Positions 1 through 6,913 of a DNA stretch of 17,368 nt are shown one piece after another; within the stretch, counting starts at the first letter, position 1, and every line of letters starts with the position of its first letter. Location of the stretch: the NCBI GenBank assembly GCA_002451065.1, contig DKBC01000126.1, forward strand, positions 5,408 to 22,775, written 5' to 3'. The position numbers were made by a program, and so were the translations under genes. Below the pieces are notes generated by a model, which saw only the letters and a program-made list of their open reading frames with translations, was not told the DNA's origin and did not search any database. The stretch is from Betaproteobacteria bacterium UBA6910 (GTDB taxonomy: Bacteria > Pseudomonadota > Gammaproteobacteria > Burkholderiales > UBA6910).

Positions 1-24
1 GTTCGAATCCTGCACGACCCACCA
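1..24 (+). tRNA. tRNA-Lys, 3' end only (partial)
   Basis: The window opens inside a tRNA. The TTCGAAT T-loop is followed by the 3' half of the T-stem, an acceptor strand ACGACCC, discriminator A and an encoded CCA ending at base 24. This tail is the same as the 3' end of E. coli tRNA-Lys as I remember it. The anticodon lies outside the window, so the Lys assignment rests on the acceptor and T-arm only. No second copy of the 3' end was seen further along, so nothing suggests an element integrated at this tRNA within the window. Confidence 0.85.
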
Positions 25-30
25 AATCGA

Positions 31-52
31 GGGCTCGCACCGGCGCGGGCCC
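31..52 (+). terminator. possible tRNA-Lys terminator hairpin
   Basis: Just after the tRNA, GGGCTCGC (31-38) can pair with GCGGGCCC (45-52) around a 6-base loop, with one G-T wobble. The following bases TTCTCGCTT form only a poor T-tract, so the hairpin is clear but intrinsic termination is uncertain. Confidence 0.4.
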
Positions 53-151
53 TTCTCGCTTGGGCGGTGGCCATGGCATCTACGAGCGCTGCCGGGGCGG
101 CGCCGTCCATCTACTCGCCTGCATTTTGAAGATGGGAATCTCGCCTGCGCC

Positions 152-874
152 ATGAAGACAGATTCAAGAGGTTTGATCGGGCTCCTGGGCATCGAGACCG
201 CGCCAGTGAGCCATGCGGAGCGCGTGATTTCCGCGGCCGGCGGTTTCCTGGGGATTCTTTGCGTGGCGACGGTCACGTTGCTCTGGTTGGAGCGGAGCGG
301 CGCCGCGATGCTGCTCGCTTCCATGGGCGCATCAGCCGTGCTTCTGTTCGCGGTGCCCCACGGCCAGCTCTCCCAGCCTTGGGCCGTATTTGGCGGCCAC
401 GTATTGTCCGCGTTCATCGGTGTGACCTGCGCGCGCTGGGTGCCTGATCTCGCCTTGGCTGCCGCCTGCGCCGTCGGTCTTGCGATCCTGGGGATGTATT
501 ACCTGCGCTGCCTGCATCCACCGGGCGGCGCGACGGCGTTCGCGGCGGTAATCGGCGGTGAGTCGACCCGGGCATTGGGCTATCAGTTTGTGCTGACGCC
601 GGTGCTGGTCGACGCGGTCATCATCCTCGCGGTGGCGGTCGCGTTCAACGCCTTCTTTTCCTGGCGGCGTTATCCGGCGGCCCTGATCAAGGGAAAAGCC
701 ACGACGGGCCCGGTTGGGAAGCCACCGGGATTGGGAACGATTTCCCACGAGGACTTTGTCTATGCGCTGAGCCAGATTGATTCCTTCGTGGACATCAGCG
801 AGGACGACCTGCTGCGAATCTACGAATTGGCGACCGGCCATTCCAGGGACAAGAATGCCGGAAGAAGCGGATGA
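152..874 (+). CDS. HPP family integral membrane protein
   Basis: A 240-residue membrane protein of the HPP family. The signature is the segment CLHPPGGATA, with HPP at residues 122-124. Hydrophobic segments lie at about 24-46, 50-68, 76-96, 99-117 and 150-170, giving four to five membrane spans, followed by a soluble tail of about 65 residues rich in acidic residues. HPP proteins are widespread; a chloroplast and cyanobacterial relative has been linked to nitrite transport, but the substrate of this protein cannot be read from its sequence. The ATG at 152 has no strong ribosome binding site upstream. The last 20 bases overlap the next gene, which suggests a two-gene transcript. Confidence 0.88.
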   Translation: MKTDSRGLIGLLGIETAPVSHAERVISAAGGFLGILCVATVTLLWLERSGAAMLLASMGASAVLLFAVPHGQLSQPWAVFGGHVLSAFIGVTCARWVPDLALAAACAVGLAILGMYYLRCLHPPGGATAFAAVIGGESTRALGYQFVLTPVLVDAVIILAVAVAFNAFFSWRRYPAALIKGKATTGPVGKPPGLGTISHEDFVYALSQIDSFVDISEDDLLRIYELATGHSRDKNAGRSG

Positions 875-1583
875 AGATGGGCACAGCATCGAGGCGCCGT
901 CGCGGCGCGGCATGGCATCACGGATGAGCGCGAGGGGCGAGGAACGCCGCCGGCGGGAATTCGAGCGGCTCACGGCCCGGGAGCGGGAAAAGCTTATTGC
1001 CGTTCATGAAGCGGGGCACGCCGTCGCTCATTTTTATCACCAAAGCCTCTTTCAACGCATGTCGCTGGGCGATGAGGGCGGACTGGTGAACGTTGGGCCG
1101 GCGGCGTTCGTTGCCAATGCGCTTTTCGACGCGCTGCAGGGCGATCCCGACGCCATCGCCGCCCAGAGGTGCCGCAACGATTACAAGGTGGCCGCGGCCG
1201 TGGATACCCTGGTGGCGGGATCCATCGCTGAATTTCGCTGGATGAAGTGGCGTCCGTACTTGATCAGCCCCGGCGACGAGAGCCTGATCGACCGGGTGCT
1301 CCGCCATGTCCACGGCGAACGCTTCGCGACCATCGCCCCCGGGGCGAAGCGCGCGGGGGCGGCGCGGATCCGCGCGCTGTTTCGCCGGCGAGAGGTTTGG
1401 CAGGCGGTGCTGGACCTTGCCGACCAACTGGTCATCGCGCGGGAGTTGGAAGGCGTCGACGTGTTCAGCTTCCTCCGGGGAAGACAGGTGCCCGGCACGG
1501 GGTTGCGGGACTTCATGAAATTCGCGCGGGCCGCCATGAGCGGCGAGGGCGATCGGCCCGCTCACGCATCCGGCGCCCGCTAG
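855..1583 (+). CDS. stand-alone M41-like (FtsH peptidase-like) HEAGH protein
   Basis: A 242-residue protein with the zinc-protease motif HEAGH at residues 51-55, in the context VHEAGHAVAHF that is typical of the M41 peptidase domain of FtsH. A later stretch, AGSIAEF at 121-127 followed by SPGDESLID at 138-146, resembles the FtsH region AGRAAEE...GAENDI that carries the third zinc ligand. The usual Asp there seems to be replaced or shifted (D141 or D146 are candidates), so activity is not assured. There is no AAA+ ATPase module and no membrane segment. The N-terminus is highly charged (EERRRREFERLTAREREK). The start at 855 is chosen because AGGGA lies 5 bases upstream; the open frame extends further 5' only inside the HPP gene. 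It overlaps that gene by 20 bases, suggesting translational coupling. Confidence 0.78.
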   Translation: MPEEADEDGHSIEAPSRRGMASRMSARGEERRRREFERLTAREREKLIAVHEAGHAVAHFYHQSLFQRMSLGDEGGLVNVGPAAFVANALFDALQGDPDAIAAQRCRNDYKVAAAVDTLVAGSIAEFRWMKWRPYLISPGDESLIDRVLRHVHGERFATIAPGAKRAGAARIRALFRRREVWQAVLDLADQLVIARELEGVDVFSFLRGRQVPGTGLRDFMKFARAAMSGEGDRPAHASGAR

Positions 1584-1607
1584 GGCCGTCGCACCGCTGC
1601 CACGCCT

Positions 1608-2888
1608 ATGAAACGCCGCACTTTCCTGATCGGGTCTGGGGCCGTGGCGCTGGCTGGCGTGGGCGGCGCATTGCTCCTGTATTCGCGGAAGCAGGGCCTT
1701 TTCCAGTCCTGCCACACCAGTCTGCCGCTCGAGGTCGCCCAAGATCCCGCGATCGACGCCGCCTGGGACGGAATCGACGCTCGCGAAGTATGGGACTGCC
1801 ATGTCCATTTGGTCGGCGTCGGCGACGGCGAATCCGGCATCTGGGTCAACCCGCGCATGGACAGCCTCCTCAATCCCTGGGAGTACGTGCAAAAGCTGTT
1901 TTACCTGAATGCCGGATGCGCCCATGATGCCCGCGGGCGGGTGGATCAAACCTTTGTCGAGCGCATGCACAACCTGGTGGACGGGCTGCGCCCCGGCGTG
2001 AAATTGATGCTGCTCGCCCTCGACCAGTACCACACGGAAACGGGCGTCGCAGATCGCGACCGCACCGGCATCTACACGCCGAATGCCTACGCGGCGCGGC
2101 TGGCGCGGGAGCACCCGCGCTATTTTGAATGGATATGCTCGGTGCACCCTTACCGGGAAGACTGCGTGGACGCGCTGGAATGGGCGGCGCAGCACGGCGC
2201 CCGTGCCGTGAAGTGGCTGCCGGCGGCCCAGGGGATTGACCCGGCGTCTCCGCGTTGCGTGCGCTTCTACGACGCGCTGGTGCGACTAGGCCTGCCGCTG
2301 CTTTCCCACGCGGGAGGCGAGTGGGCGATCAGCACGCCGGGTGGCGATGCGCTTGGCAATCCCCTCAAGCTCAGGATGCCGCTAGAGCGGGGGGTCCGGG
2401 TCATCGTCGCCCACTGCGCGACCCTGGGGGGGGATCAGGACCTGGACCGGGGGCCCAGCGGCCCCCACGTTCCTTCCATAGAATTGTTCGCGCGGCTGAT
2501 GGCTGAACCCCAATACGAGTCGCGCCTGTTCGGGGACATCTCGGGCATCACCCAGGTAAACCGCGCCCGGCACCTCAAGACGATCCTGGAGCACAAGGAG
2601 TGGCATCCCCGGTTGCTGAACGGTTCGGATTATCCGCTGCCCGGGGTAATGCCCCTGTTTTCCGTGAATCAGCTCGTGGATCTCGAGGTGATCGATCCCG
2701 GACTGGAACCCCTGTTGCGGACGGTGCGCGAGGCGAATCCGCTGCTTTTCGACTTCCTGGTGAAGCGCAACCTCCGCTGGCGGGGACAAAGCCTCCCGGC
2801 CAGCATTTTCGAGACCCGGCCCTTTTTTGAGGAGGCCAGCAGAGCGAGTTCAGGAAACCCCTCGCGCGGGACCATCAGTCTGCGTTAA
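1608..2888 (+). CDS. amidohydrolase-family metal-dependent hydrolase with Tat-like N-terminus
   Basis: A 426-residue protein of the amidohydrolase-2 type (TIM-barrel, metal-dependent hydrolase or decarboxylase). Expected metal and catalytic residues are visible in order: H65 and H67 in WDCHVHL, K202 in AVKWLP, H234 in LLSHAGGEW, H269 in VIVAHCA and D341 in NGSDYP. The N-terminus MKRRTFLIGSGAVALAG has a twin-arginine motif (RRTFL) and a hydrophobic stretch to about residue 25, so it is probably exported by Tat or anchored to the inner membrane facing the periplasm. The substrate is unknown. It starts 24 bases after the M41-like gene and ends 37 bases before glrK, so it may share a transcript with either. 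No strong ribosome binding site precedes the ATG. Confidence 0.82.
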   Translation: MKRRTFLIGSGAVALAGVGGALLLYSRKQGLFQSCHTSLPLEVAQDPAIDAAWDGIDAREVWDCHVHLVGVGDGESGIWVNPRMDSLLNPWEYVQKLFYLNAGCAHDARGRVDQTFVERMHNLVDGLRPGVKLMLLALDQYHTETGVADRDRTGIYTPNAYAARLAREHPRYFEWICSVHPYREDCVDALEWAAQHGARAVKWLPAAQGIDPASPRCVRFYDALVRLGLPLLSHAGGEWAISTPGGDALGNPLKLRMPLERGVRVIVAHCATLGGDQDLDRGPSGPHVPSIELFARLMAEPQYESRLFGDISGITQVNRARHLKTILEHKEWHPRLLNGSDYPLPGVMPLFSVNQLVDLEVIDPGLEPLLRTVREANPLLFDFLVKRNLRWRGQSLPASIFETRPFFEEASRASSGNPSRGTISLR

Positions 2889-2925
2889 CATTCGTCTCCC
2901 CTGGCGCTCCGGCCCGGCAACGGCC

Positions 2926-4392
2926 ATGCAGGTCCCTTACCCAAAGTCGTTTCGCAAGCTTCTTTTTGTTGGCTTTTCACTGGTCGCCCTGCCGTTGCTT
3001 ATCGCGCTGGTGAACAACGCGGTGTCCATCGACCGTCTCGCCGACAAGAGTCGTCACGCGGTATACGGGGCGGTGCAGGCCACGGAGAGCAGCCGGGCTC
3101 TTGCGGAATCCATCACCAACGAGGAGCGGGTCGCGAGGCAATATCTGGTGCTGGGGGACCCTGCGCTGCTGGAGGGGCTGGCGTCGGCCCATGAGCAGTT
3201 TCTGAAGGCGGCCCGGGCGTTGGCGCAGTTGCCCCTGAGTGCGCGCCAGCGGGAGCAGCTGGACGATATTCTTGCCCGGGAGAGTGCGATCTATTTCGAG
3301 ACCATTACGCAGAATCCGCGAACTGCGCCCGAGGGGGTGCGGGCCGAGAAGACGGAGGCCATGGCCGGGGAGTTCGCCAACCTCGCGAAGGAAGGCCGAG
3401 CCATTTTGGCCACCAGCAATGAGGTCATTGCCCGCGAGGTTGCCGCTTTGCAGGAGCTGGCGGGCAGGGCCCAGAACATCGTGCTCTGGCAGCTGCTGGC
3501 GCTGGTTCCGGCGGCGGTTATCCTGGTGGTGGGATTTTCGCTGGTGCTCGCCCGCCCCGTCCGGCAGCTGGACGAGGGCATCCGCAAGCTTGGAAACGCT
3601 GATTTCGAGTCGCCCATCGCCGTAAGCGGACCCCAGGACCTGGAATATCTGGGCCGGCAGCTTGACTGGCTGCGCCAGCGCCTGGCGGTGGTGGAGGAGC
3701 AAAAGAGCCGTTTTCTGCGCCATGTGTCCCACGAGCTGAAGACGCCTCTTACGGCATTGCGGGAAGGATCGGAGCTGCTGGCGGACGAGAGTGCCGGGCC
3801 GCTGACTTCGGAGCAACGGGAAGTTGTGGGAATCCTTCGCAACAACAGCATCGAGTTGCGCAAGCTGATCGAGAACCTGTTGAACTACAGCGCGGTCCAG
3901 TTCCAGAAGGGAACGCTGAGCACCAAGCCCATAAAGATCCGGGACGTGATCAAGCGGGTGGCGGCCGACCAAAAGCTGGCGATGATTGCCAAGGACCTGA
4001 AATTGAAACTGATTTGCCCGGATTTCGTATTGCAGGCGGATGAGGAGAAGCTGCGCGTTACCCTCGACAACTTGCTTTCCAATGCGATCCGCTTCTCGCC
4101 CCGGGGAGGCATCGTATCCATCATTGCCCGCCGCAACGGGGTGGATGCGGTGGTCGAGGTCATGGACCAAGGGCCTGGAATCGACGGCGAGGACCGGGGG
4201 CGGATCTTCGATCCGTTTTATCAGGGCCGACAGACCGCGGCGGCACCGGTGAGCGGCACGGGGCTGGGGCTGTCCATCGCCCGGGAACACGTACTGTCTC
4301 ATGGGGGCACAATTGAAGTGGTCGACGAGAAAGGAGTAGGCGCTCACTTTCGGGTGACGATGCCTCTAGTGCAACAGGAATTGGCCGCATGA
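2926..4392 (+). CDS. glrK: GlrK/QseE-type sensor histidine kinase
   Basis: A 488-residue inner-membrane sensor kinase. A first membrane segment at about 8-30 is followed by a helical periplasmic domain of roughly 150 residues (MCP-like four-helix character, with a stretch NEERVARQYLVLGD), a second membrane segment at about 186-208, a HAMP linker, and a HisKA domain with H269 in FLRHVSHELKTPLTALREG. The HATPase domain shows an N-box DNLLSNAIRFSP, a G1 box VMDQGPGID and a G2 box GTGLGLSIAREH. The name comes from the conserved order glrK-qseG-glrR as in E. coli (qseE-qseG-qseF), plus the sigma-54 partner. The ATG at 2926 is chosen because it begins just before the first membrane helix; the open frame continues upstream but that part overlaps the amidohydrolase gene. 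The stop overlaps the next start as ATGA. Confidence 0.88.
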   Translation: MQVPYPKSFRKLLFVGFSLVALPLLIALVNNAVSIDRLADKSRHAVYGAVQATESSRALAESITNEERVARQYLVLGDPALLEGLASAHEQFLKAARALAQLPLSARQREQLDDILARESAIYFETITQNPRTAPEGVRAEKTEAMAGEFANLAKEGRAILATSNEVIAREVAALQELAGRAQNIVLWQLLALVPAAVILVVGFSLVLARPVRQLDEGIRKLGNADFESPIAVSGPQDLEYLGRQLDWLRQRLAVVEEQKSRFLRHVSHELKTPLTALREGSELLADESAGPLTSEQREVVGILRNNSIELRKLIENLLNYSAVQFQKGTLSTKPIKIRDVIKRVAADQKLAMIAKDLKLKLICPDFVLQADEEKLRVTLDNLLSNAIRFSPRGGIVSIIARRNGVDAVVEVMDQGPGIDGEDRGRIFDPFYQGRQTAAAPVSGTGLGLSIAREHVLSHGGTIEVVDEKGVGAHFRVTMPLVQQELAA

Positions 4393-4997
4393 AGGCGCTG
4401 TGTTGGACGGTAATGGCTGCGGCCCTGGTCGCTGGGGGCTGCGCCGAAATGGGGCTGCCCATCCCTGCGCAGTCGGAGCCGCCGCCGAAGGCCGAGGCGG
4501 CCCGAAAAGCGGAGCCGCCGCCGAAGGCCGAGGCACGTCCCAAGCCACCACCGGAACCCCGGGTCGTGGTCGCGGAGCCGGAACCGAGCGATCTGGACAC
4601 CCTGTTGACCTATTATGGCCAGGTGCGCAAACTGCAGCCCGCGGAACTCGCCAAGGAGCTGGAAACGGTGCGTCAGGCCTTTGCCAAGGATAAGAACGAC
4701 CTCGATAGGATGCGTCTCGCCCTGGTGCAGGCGATGCCCGGCTCGGCGGTGCGCAACGAGGCGGGGGCCCAGGCGCTGCTGGAGCCCTTGCTCAAGGAAG
4801 GCTCGAACCGGGACTCGGGGCTGCGCGCGTTCGCCATGTTGCTGAACGGCTACTTGCTCGACAACAAACGATACGAGGAGCGGCTTCGGGATGACCAGAA
4901 GCAGATTGAGGACCTGCAGGCGAAGATCGACGCGTTGACGTCCATCGAGAAGAGCCTGCTGGAGCGGGGCCAGAAAGCGAGCGTGCCGAAGAAATGA
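4389..4997 (+). CDS. qseG: QseG-like lipoprotein (YfhG) of the GlrKR system
   Basis: A 202-residue lipoprotein with signal peptide and lipobox ending at C18 (ALVAGGC). A Pro/Lys/Glu/Ala-rich linker at about residues 28-57 contains two copies of EPPPKAEA. The rest is mostly alpha-helical: LLTYYGQVRKLQPAELAKELETVRQAF, then a C-terminal coiled-coil-like segment (DDQKQIEDLQAKIDALTSIEKSLLERG). Known enterobacterial QseG is an outer-membrane lipoprotein that works with the GlrK/QseE sensor. The assignment here rests on its position between kinase and regulator, the lipobox and the helical pattern, not on strong residue identity. It overlaps glrK and glrR by ATGA at both ends, so the three proteins are probably made in a coupled way. 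Confidence 0.78.
   Translation: MKALCWTVMAAALVAGGCAEMGLPIPAQSEPPPKAEAARKAEPPPKAEARPKPPPEPRVVVAEPEPSDLDTLLTYYGQVRKLQPAELAKELETVRQAFAKDKNDLDRMRLALVQAMPGSAVRNEAGAQALLEPLLKEGSNRDSGLRAFAMLLNGYLLDNKRYEERLRDDQKQIEDLQAKIDALTSIEKSLLERGQKASVPKK
4474..4534 (+). repeat. 25-bp perfect direct repeat in the qseG linker
   Basis: Bases 4474-4498 and 4510-4534 are identical over 25 bases, with a 36-base (12-codon) period that keeps the frame. They encode the repeated EPPPKAEA segments of the proline-rich linker. This looks like a recent in-frame duplication. Confidence 0.9.
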
Positions 4998-6355
4998 GCG
5001 CAGCGCCGTCCCGCATCCTTCTGGTTGACGACGATCCGGACCTGCTTCGTCTGGTGTCCCTGCGCCTCAAGACCGCCGGCTATGAGGTTACGGCCGTCGA
5101 AAGTGGAGAAAAAGCCCTCGCCAGCCTGGCGGTTTCCCGCCCACAGCTCGTGATCACCGACATGCGTATGAGCGGCATGGACGGCATGGCACTGTTCGAC
5201 GCGGTGCACCGGGAAAATCCGACGCTTCCCGTGATCATCCTTACCGCCCACGGAAACATTCCCGACGCCGTGGAGGCTACCCACAAGGGAGTGTTTGGCT
5301 ATATCCCGAAGCCTTACGACGCGCGGACGTTGCTCGATCAGGTGGACAAGGCAATACGCCTGGGCGGGCCGACGCACGGCGAAGCGAATGCGCCCCAGGA
5401 GGCCTGGCGCGAGGGCATCATCACGCGCAATCAACGGATGGAAGACCTCCTCGCCCAGGCGCGGCTGGTGGCCTCGGGGGACGCGAGCGTCTTTATCTAT
5501 GGCGAGTCGGGAACGGGCAAGGAGATGATCGCGAAAGCGATTCACCGCGCCAGCCGAAGGGCCGAAGGGCAATTCGTGGCGGTCAATTGCGGGGCGATTC
5601 CCGAGCAGCTCCTGGAGTCGGAATTGTTCGGCCATGTGAAGGGCTCGTTTACCGGCGCCATCCGCGACAACGAGGGGCTGTTCCAGGCTGCAAGCGGCGG
5701 CACGCTGTTCCTGGATGAAATCGGGGACATGCCGTTGCCACTGCAAGTGAAGCTGTTGCGGGTGCTGGAGGACCGGCAGGTCAGGCCCATCGGTTCCGCG
5801 CGCACCGTGCCCGTGGATGTTCGGATAATCTCCGCCACGCACCGGGATCTGGAGAAGGAGCGGGCTGCCGGCAACTTCCGGGAAGACCTCTATTACCGGC
5901 TCAACGTGGTGTCCCTTTCGATACCGCCCTTGGCCGAGCGGCGCGAGGATATTCCCCTCCTGGCGGCCTATTTTCTCAATCGGGTTTGCGAACGGTATGG
6001 GCGGCCGGTCAACGCGTTTTCGCCGGAATCGATGGAACTCCTGGTGAATGCGGCCTGGCCGGGAAACGTGCGACAGCTGTACAACGTGGTGGAACAAACG
6101 GTGGCTCTCTGCACCACCCAGATCATCCCTCCCACCCTGGTGCAGAACGCCATTCAGCAAGAGCAGACCCCGGTGGTGCCCCTCGAGGAAGCCCGGCGTC
6201 AGTTTGAGCGTGACTATCTGGTTCGGGTGCTCAAGCTCGTGGGAGGAAATGTTTCCCAGGCGGCCCGCCTCGCCAAGCGAAACCGCACCGAGTTCTACAA
6301 GCTCCTGCAGCGGCACAACCTCGAGCCGGCGCTGTTCAAGGTTCCATCGGATTAA
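4994..6355 (+). CDS. glrR: GlrR/QseF-type sigma-54-dependent response regulator
   Basis: A 453-residue NtrC-type activator with three domains. The receiver (about 5-120) has acidic pocket D12-D14, phospho-acceptor D56 in LVITDMRM and K106 in YIPKPYD. The AAA+ domain (about 140-370) has Walker A GESGTGKE, the sigma-54 contact loop GSFTGA in HVKGSFTGAIRD, and Walker B GGTLFLDEIGDMP. The C-terminal Fis-type HTH (GGNVSQAARLAKRNRTEFYKLLQRHNLEP) closely resembles the E. coli GlrR end. Length matches the family (about 445). The loop reads GSFTGA rather than the usual GAFTGA, a tolerated variant in some activators. When phosphorylated by GlrK it should bind TGTC-N10-GACA sites and activate sigma-54 promoters; two such sites begin within 12 bases of its stop codon. 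Confidence 0.92.
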   Translation: MSAAPSRILLVDDDPDLLRLVSLRLKTAGYEVTAVESGEKALASLAVSRPQLVITDMRMSGMDGMALFDAVHRENPTLPVIILTAHGNIPDAVEATHKGVFGYIPKPYDARTLLDQVDKAIRLGGPTHGEANAPQEAWREGIITRNQRMEDLLAQARLVASGDASVFIYGESGTGKEMIAKAIHRASRRAEGQFVAVNCGAIPEQLLESELFGHVKGSFTGAIRDNEGLFQAASGGTLFLDEIGDMPLPLQVKLLRVLEDRQVRPIGSARTVPVDVRIISATHRDLEKERAAGNFREDLYYRLNVVSLSIPPLAERREDIPLLAAYFLNRVCERYGRPVNAFSPESMELLVNAAWPGNVRQLYNVVEQTVALCTTQIIPPTLVQNAIQQEQTPVVPLEEARRQFERDYLVRVLKLVGGNVSQAARLAKRNRTEFYKLLQRHNLEPALFKVPSD

Positions 6356-6361
6356 CAGGTG

Positions 6362-6389
6362 TCGCCTGTCGCCATCCGGCGACAGGCGA
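6362..6389. promoter_or_regulatory. GlrR-type operator 1 (TGTC-N10-GACA) in a 28-bp palindrome
   Basis: TGTC (6367-6370) and GACA (6381-6384) are separated by exactly 10 bases and embedded in a perfect palindrome, 12-bp arms 6362-6373 and 6378-6389 around ATCC. This matches the consensus I recall for GlrR binding sites upstream of glmY. It lies about 178 bases upstream of the predicted sigma-54 start, a normal distance for an activator site. No T-tract follows on either strand, so it is not a typical terminator. Confidence 0.8.
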
Positions 6390-6433
6390 AATTCCAAAGA
6401 ATTCAGCCAAGTGGGACTCGGTCCCGGATCAGC

Positions 6434-6451
6434 TGTCGCCCCTGGGCGACA
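6434..6451. promoter_or_regulatory. GlrR-type operator 2 (TGTC-N10-GACA)
   Basis: A second exact TGTC-N10-GACA site: TGTC 6434-6437, GACA 6448-6451, with arms TGTCGCCC and GGGCGACA. Its half-sites match operator 1 (TGTCGCC/GGCGACA). The centres of the two sites are 67 bases apart, and this one sits about 111 bases upstream of the predicted start. Confidence 0.8.
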
Positions 6452-6465
6452 AAAGGACTTGATGC

Positions 6466-6483
6466 GGCCCCGGTTGCGGGGCC
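6466..6483. other. GC-rich hairpin between operators and promoter
   Basis: GGCCCCG (6466-6472) pairs with CGGGGCC (6477-6483) around GTTG. No T-run follows, so it is a weak candidate for ending glrR transcription. An A/T-rich patch at 6501-6520, between this hairpin and the promoter, is where a DNA-bending protein such as IHF could bind; it matches the IHF consensus only loosely. Confidence 0.35.
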
Positions 6484-6527
6484 CCAAAGGCGACGCAACA
6501 TACTGAACCAAATAATGTTTCATGCTC

Positions 6528-6542
6528 TGGCACGGGGTTTGC
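6528..6542 (+). promoter_or_regulatory. sigma-54 (-24/-12) promoter
   Basis: TGGCAC (6528-6533), five bases, then TTGC (6539-6542) is a full match to the sigma-54 consensus, with GG at 6529-6530 and GC at 6541-6542 in the required spacing. The start of transcription is expected near 6554. It lies downstream of the two GlrR-type sites and upstream of the CsbD-like gene, all in the same orientation. Other TGGCA occurrences checked by eye in the window lack the matching -12 element. Confidence 0.82.
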
Positions 6543-6589
6543 GTCGATTTCTCGGCAAGCATCGCAACTCAGATGAATCGGGAAGCACC

Positions 6590-6874
6590 GTGGAGCACAA
6601 GGCGCCGGTTGTCGGTCAGATTGGAGCGGATGTCCGAGAGGGCGCCCGGGCGCGCGGGCAGGCTCTCCTATGTCAGCGCTGGCCCCAGATGCGGGAGCAT
6701 GCCCGGATGTGGTGGGGAGAGCTGACCGAGGAGGATCTTGATGAGGTCTATGGCCAGTGCGACCGGCTCGTTAATGTGATTCAGCGGCGCTATGGGGGGA
6801 GCCGGAGCGAGGCCGAAGTGGAGGTCAACCGGTTTCTGATCCGAGCCGAGCGGCTCGTGATGGCGCCCAGCTAG
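6590..6874 (+). CDS. CsbD-like stress-response protein
   Basis: A small hydrophilic protein (94 residues from the GTG at 6590) whose C-terminal 60 residues match the CsbD-like pattern: an early Trp (RWPQM), WWGELTEEDLDEVYGQCDRLVNVIQRRYG and a following acidic helix EAEVEVNRFL. CsbD-like proteins are general stress proteins of unknown mechanism. An in-frame ATG at 6515 also exists, but it lies upstream of the sigma-54 promoter and could not be on that transcript. GTG 6590 has GGGAAG just upstream (a short spacing) and leaves a 36-base leader. ATG 6689 would remove the first conserved Trp. Start confidence is therefore moderate. It is the first gene of the presumed GlrR-controlled operon, 39 bases before the next. 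Confidence 0.8.
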   Translation: MEHKAPVVGQIGADVREGARARGQALLCQRWPQMREHARMWWGELTEEDLDEVYGQCDRLVNVIQRRYGGSRSEAEVEVNRFLIRAERLVMAPS

Positions 6875-6913
6875 ACCACAAGAACAAATAACAAGAAAGC
6901 AAGGAGAGCGACA

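Noticed and set aside
1..152. Integration site of a mobile element at the tRNA-Lys 3' end
   Set aside because: No integrase gene and no second copy of the tRNA end were found in the window.
918..2195. Long open frame (425 codons) on the minus strand
   Set aside because: It runs antisense to the M41-like and amidohydrolase genes, which have clear motifs. Its product is rich in Arg, His, Pro and Gln, as expected of a mirror frame in GC-rich coding DNA.
6362..6389. Operator 1 palindrome read as a glrR terminator
   Set aside because: No T-run follows on either strand, and an identical half-site pair recurs at 6434-6451, which fits paired binding sites better.
4850..6562. Very long open frame (570 codons) on the minus strand
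   Set aside because: It lies antisense to glrR, which shows all domains of a sigma-54 activator. The reverse product has no recognisable motif and no ribosome binding site support.
6515..6589. ATG at 6515 as the start of the CsbD-like gene
   Set aside because: It lies before the sigma-54 promoter and would be absent from a transcript starting near 6554. No Shine-Dalgarno precedes it, and the extra residues show no CsbD pattern.
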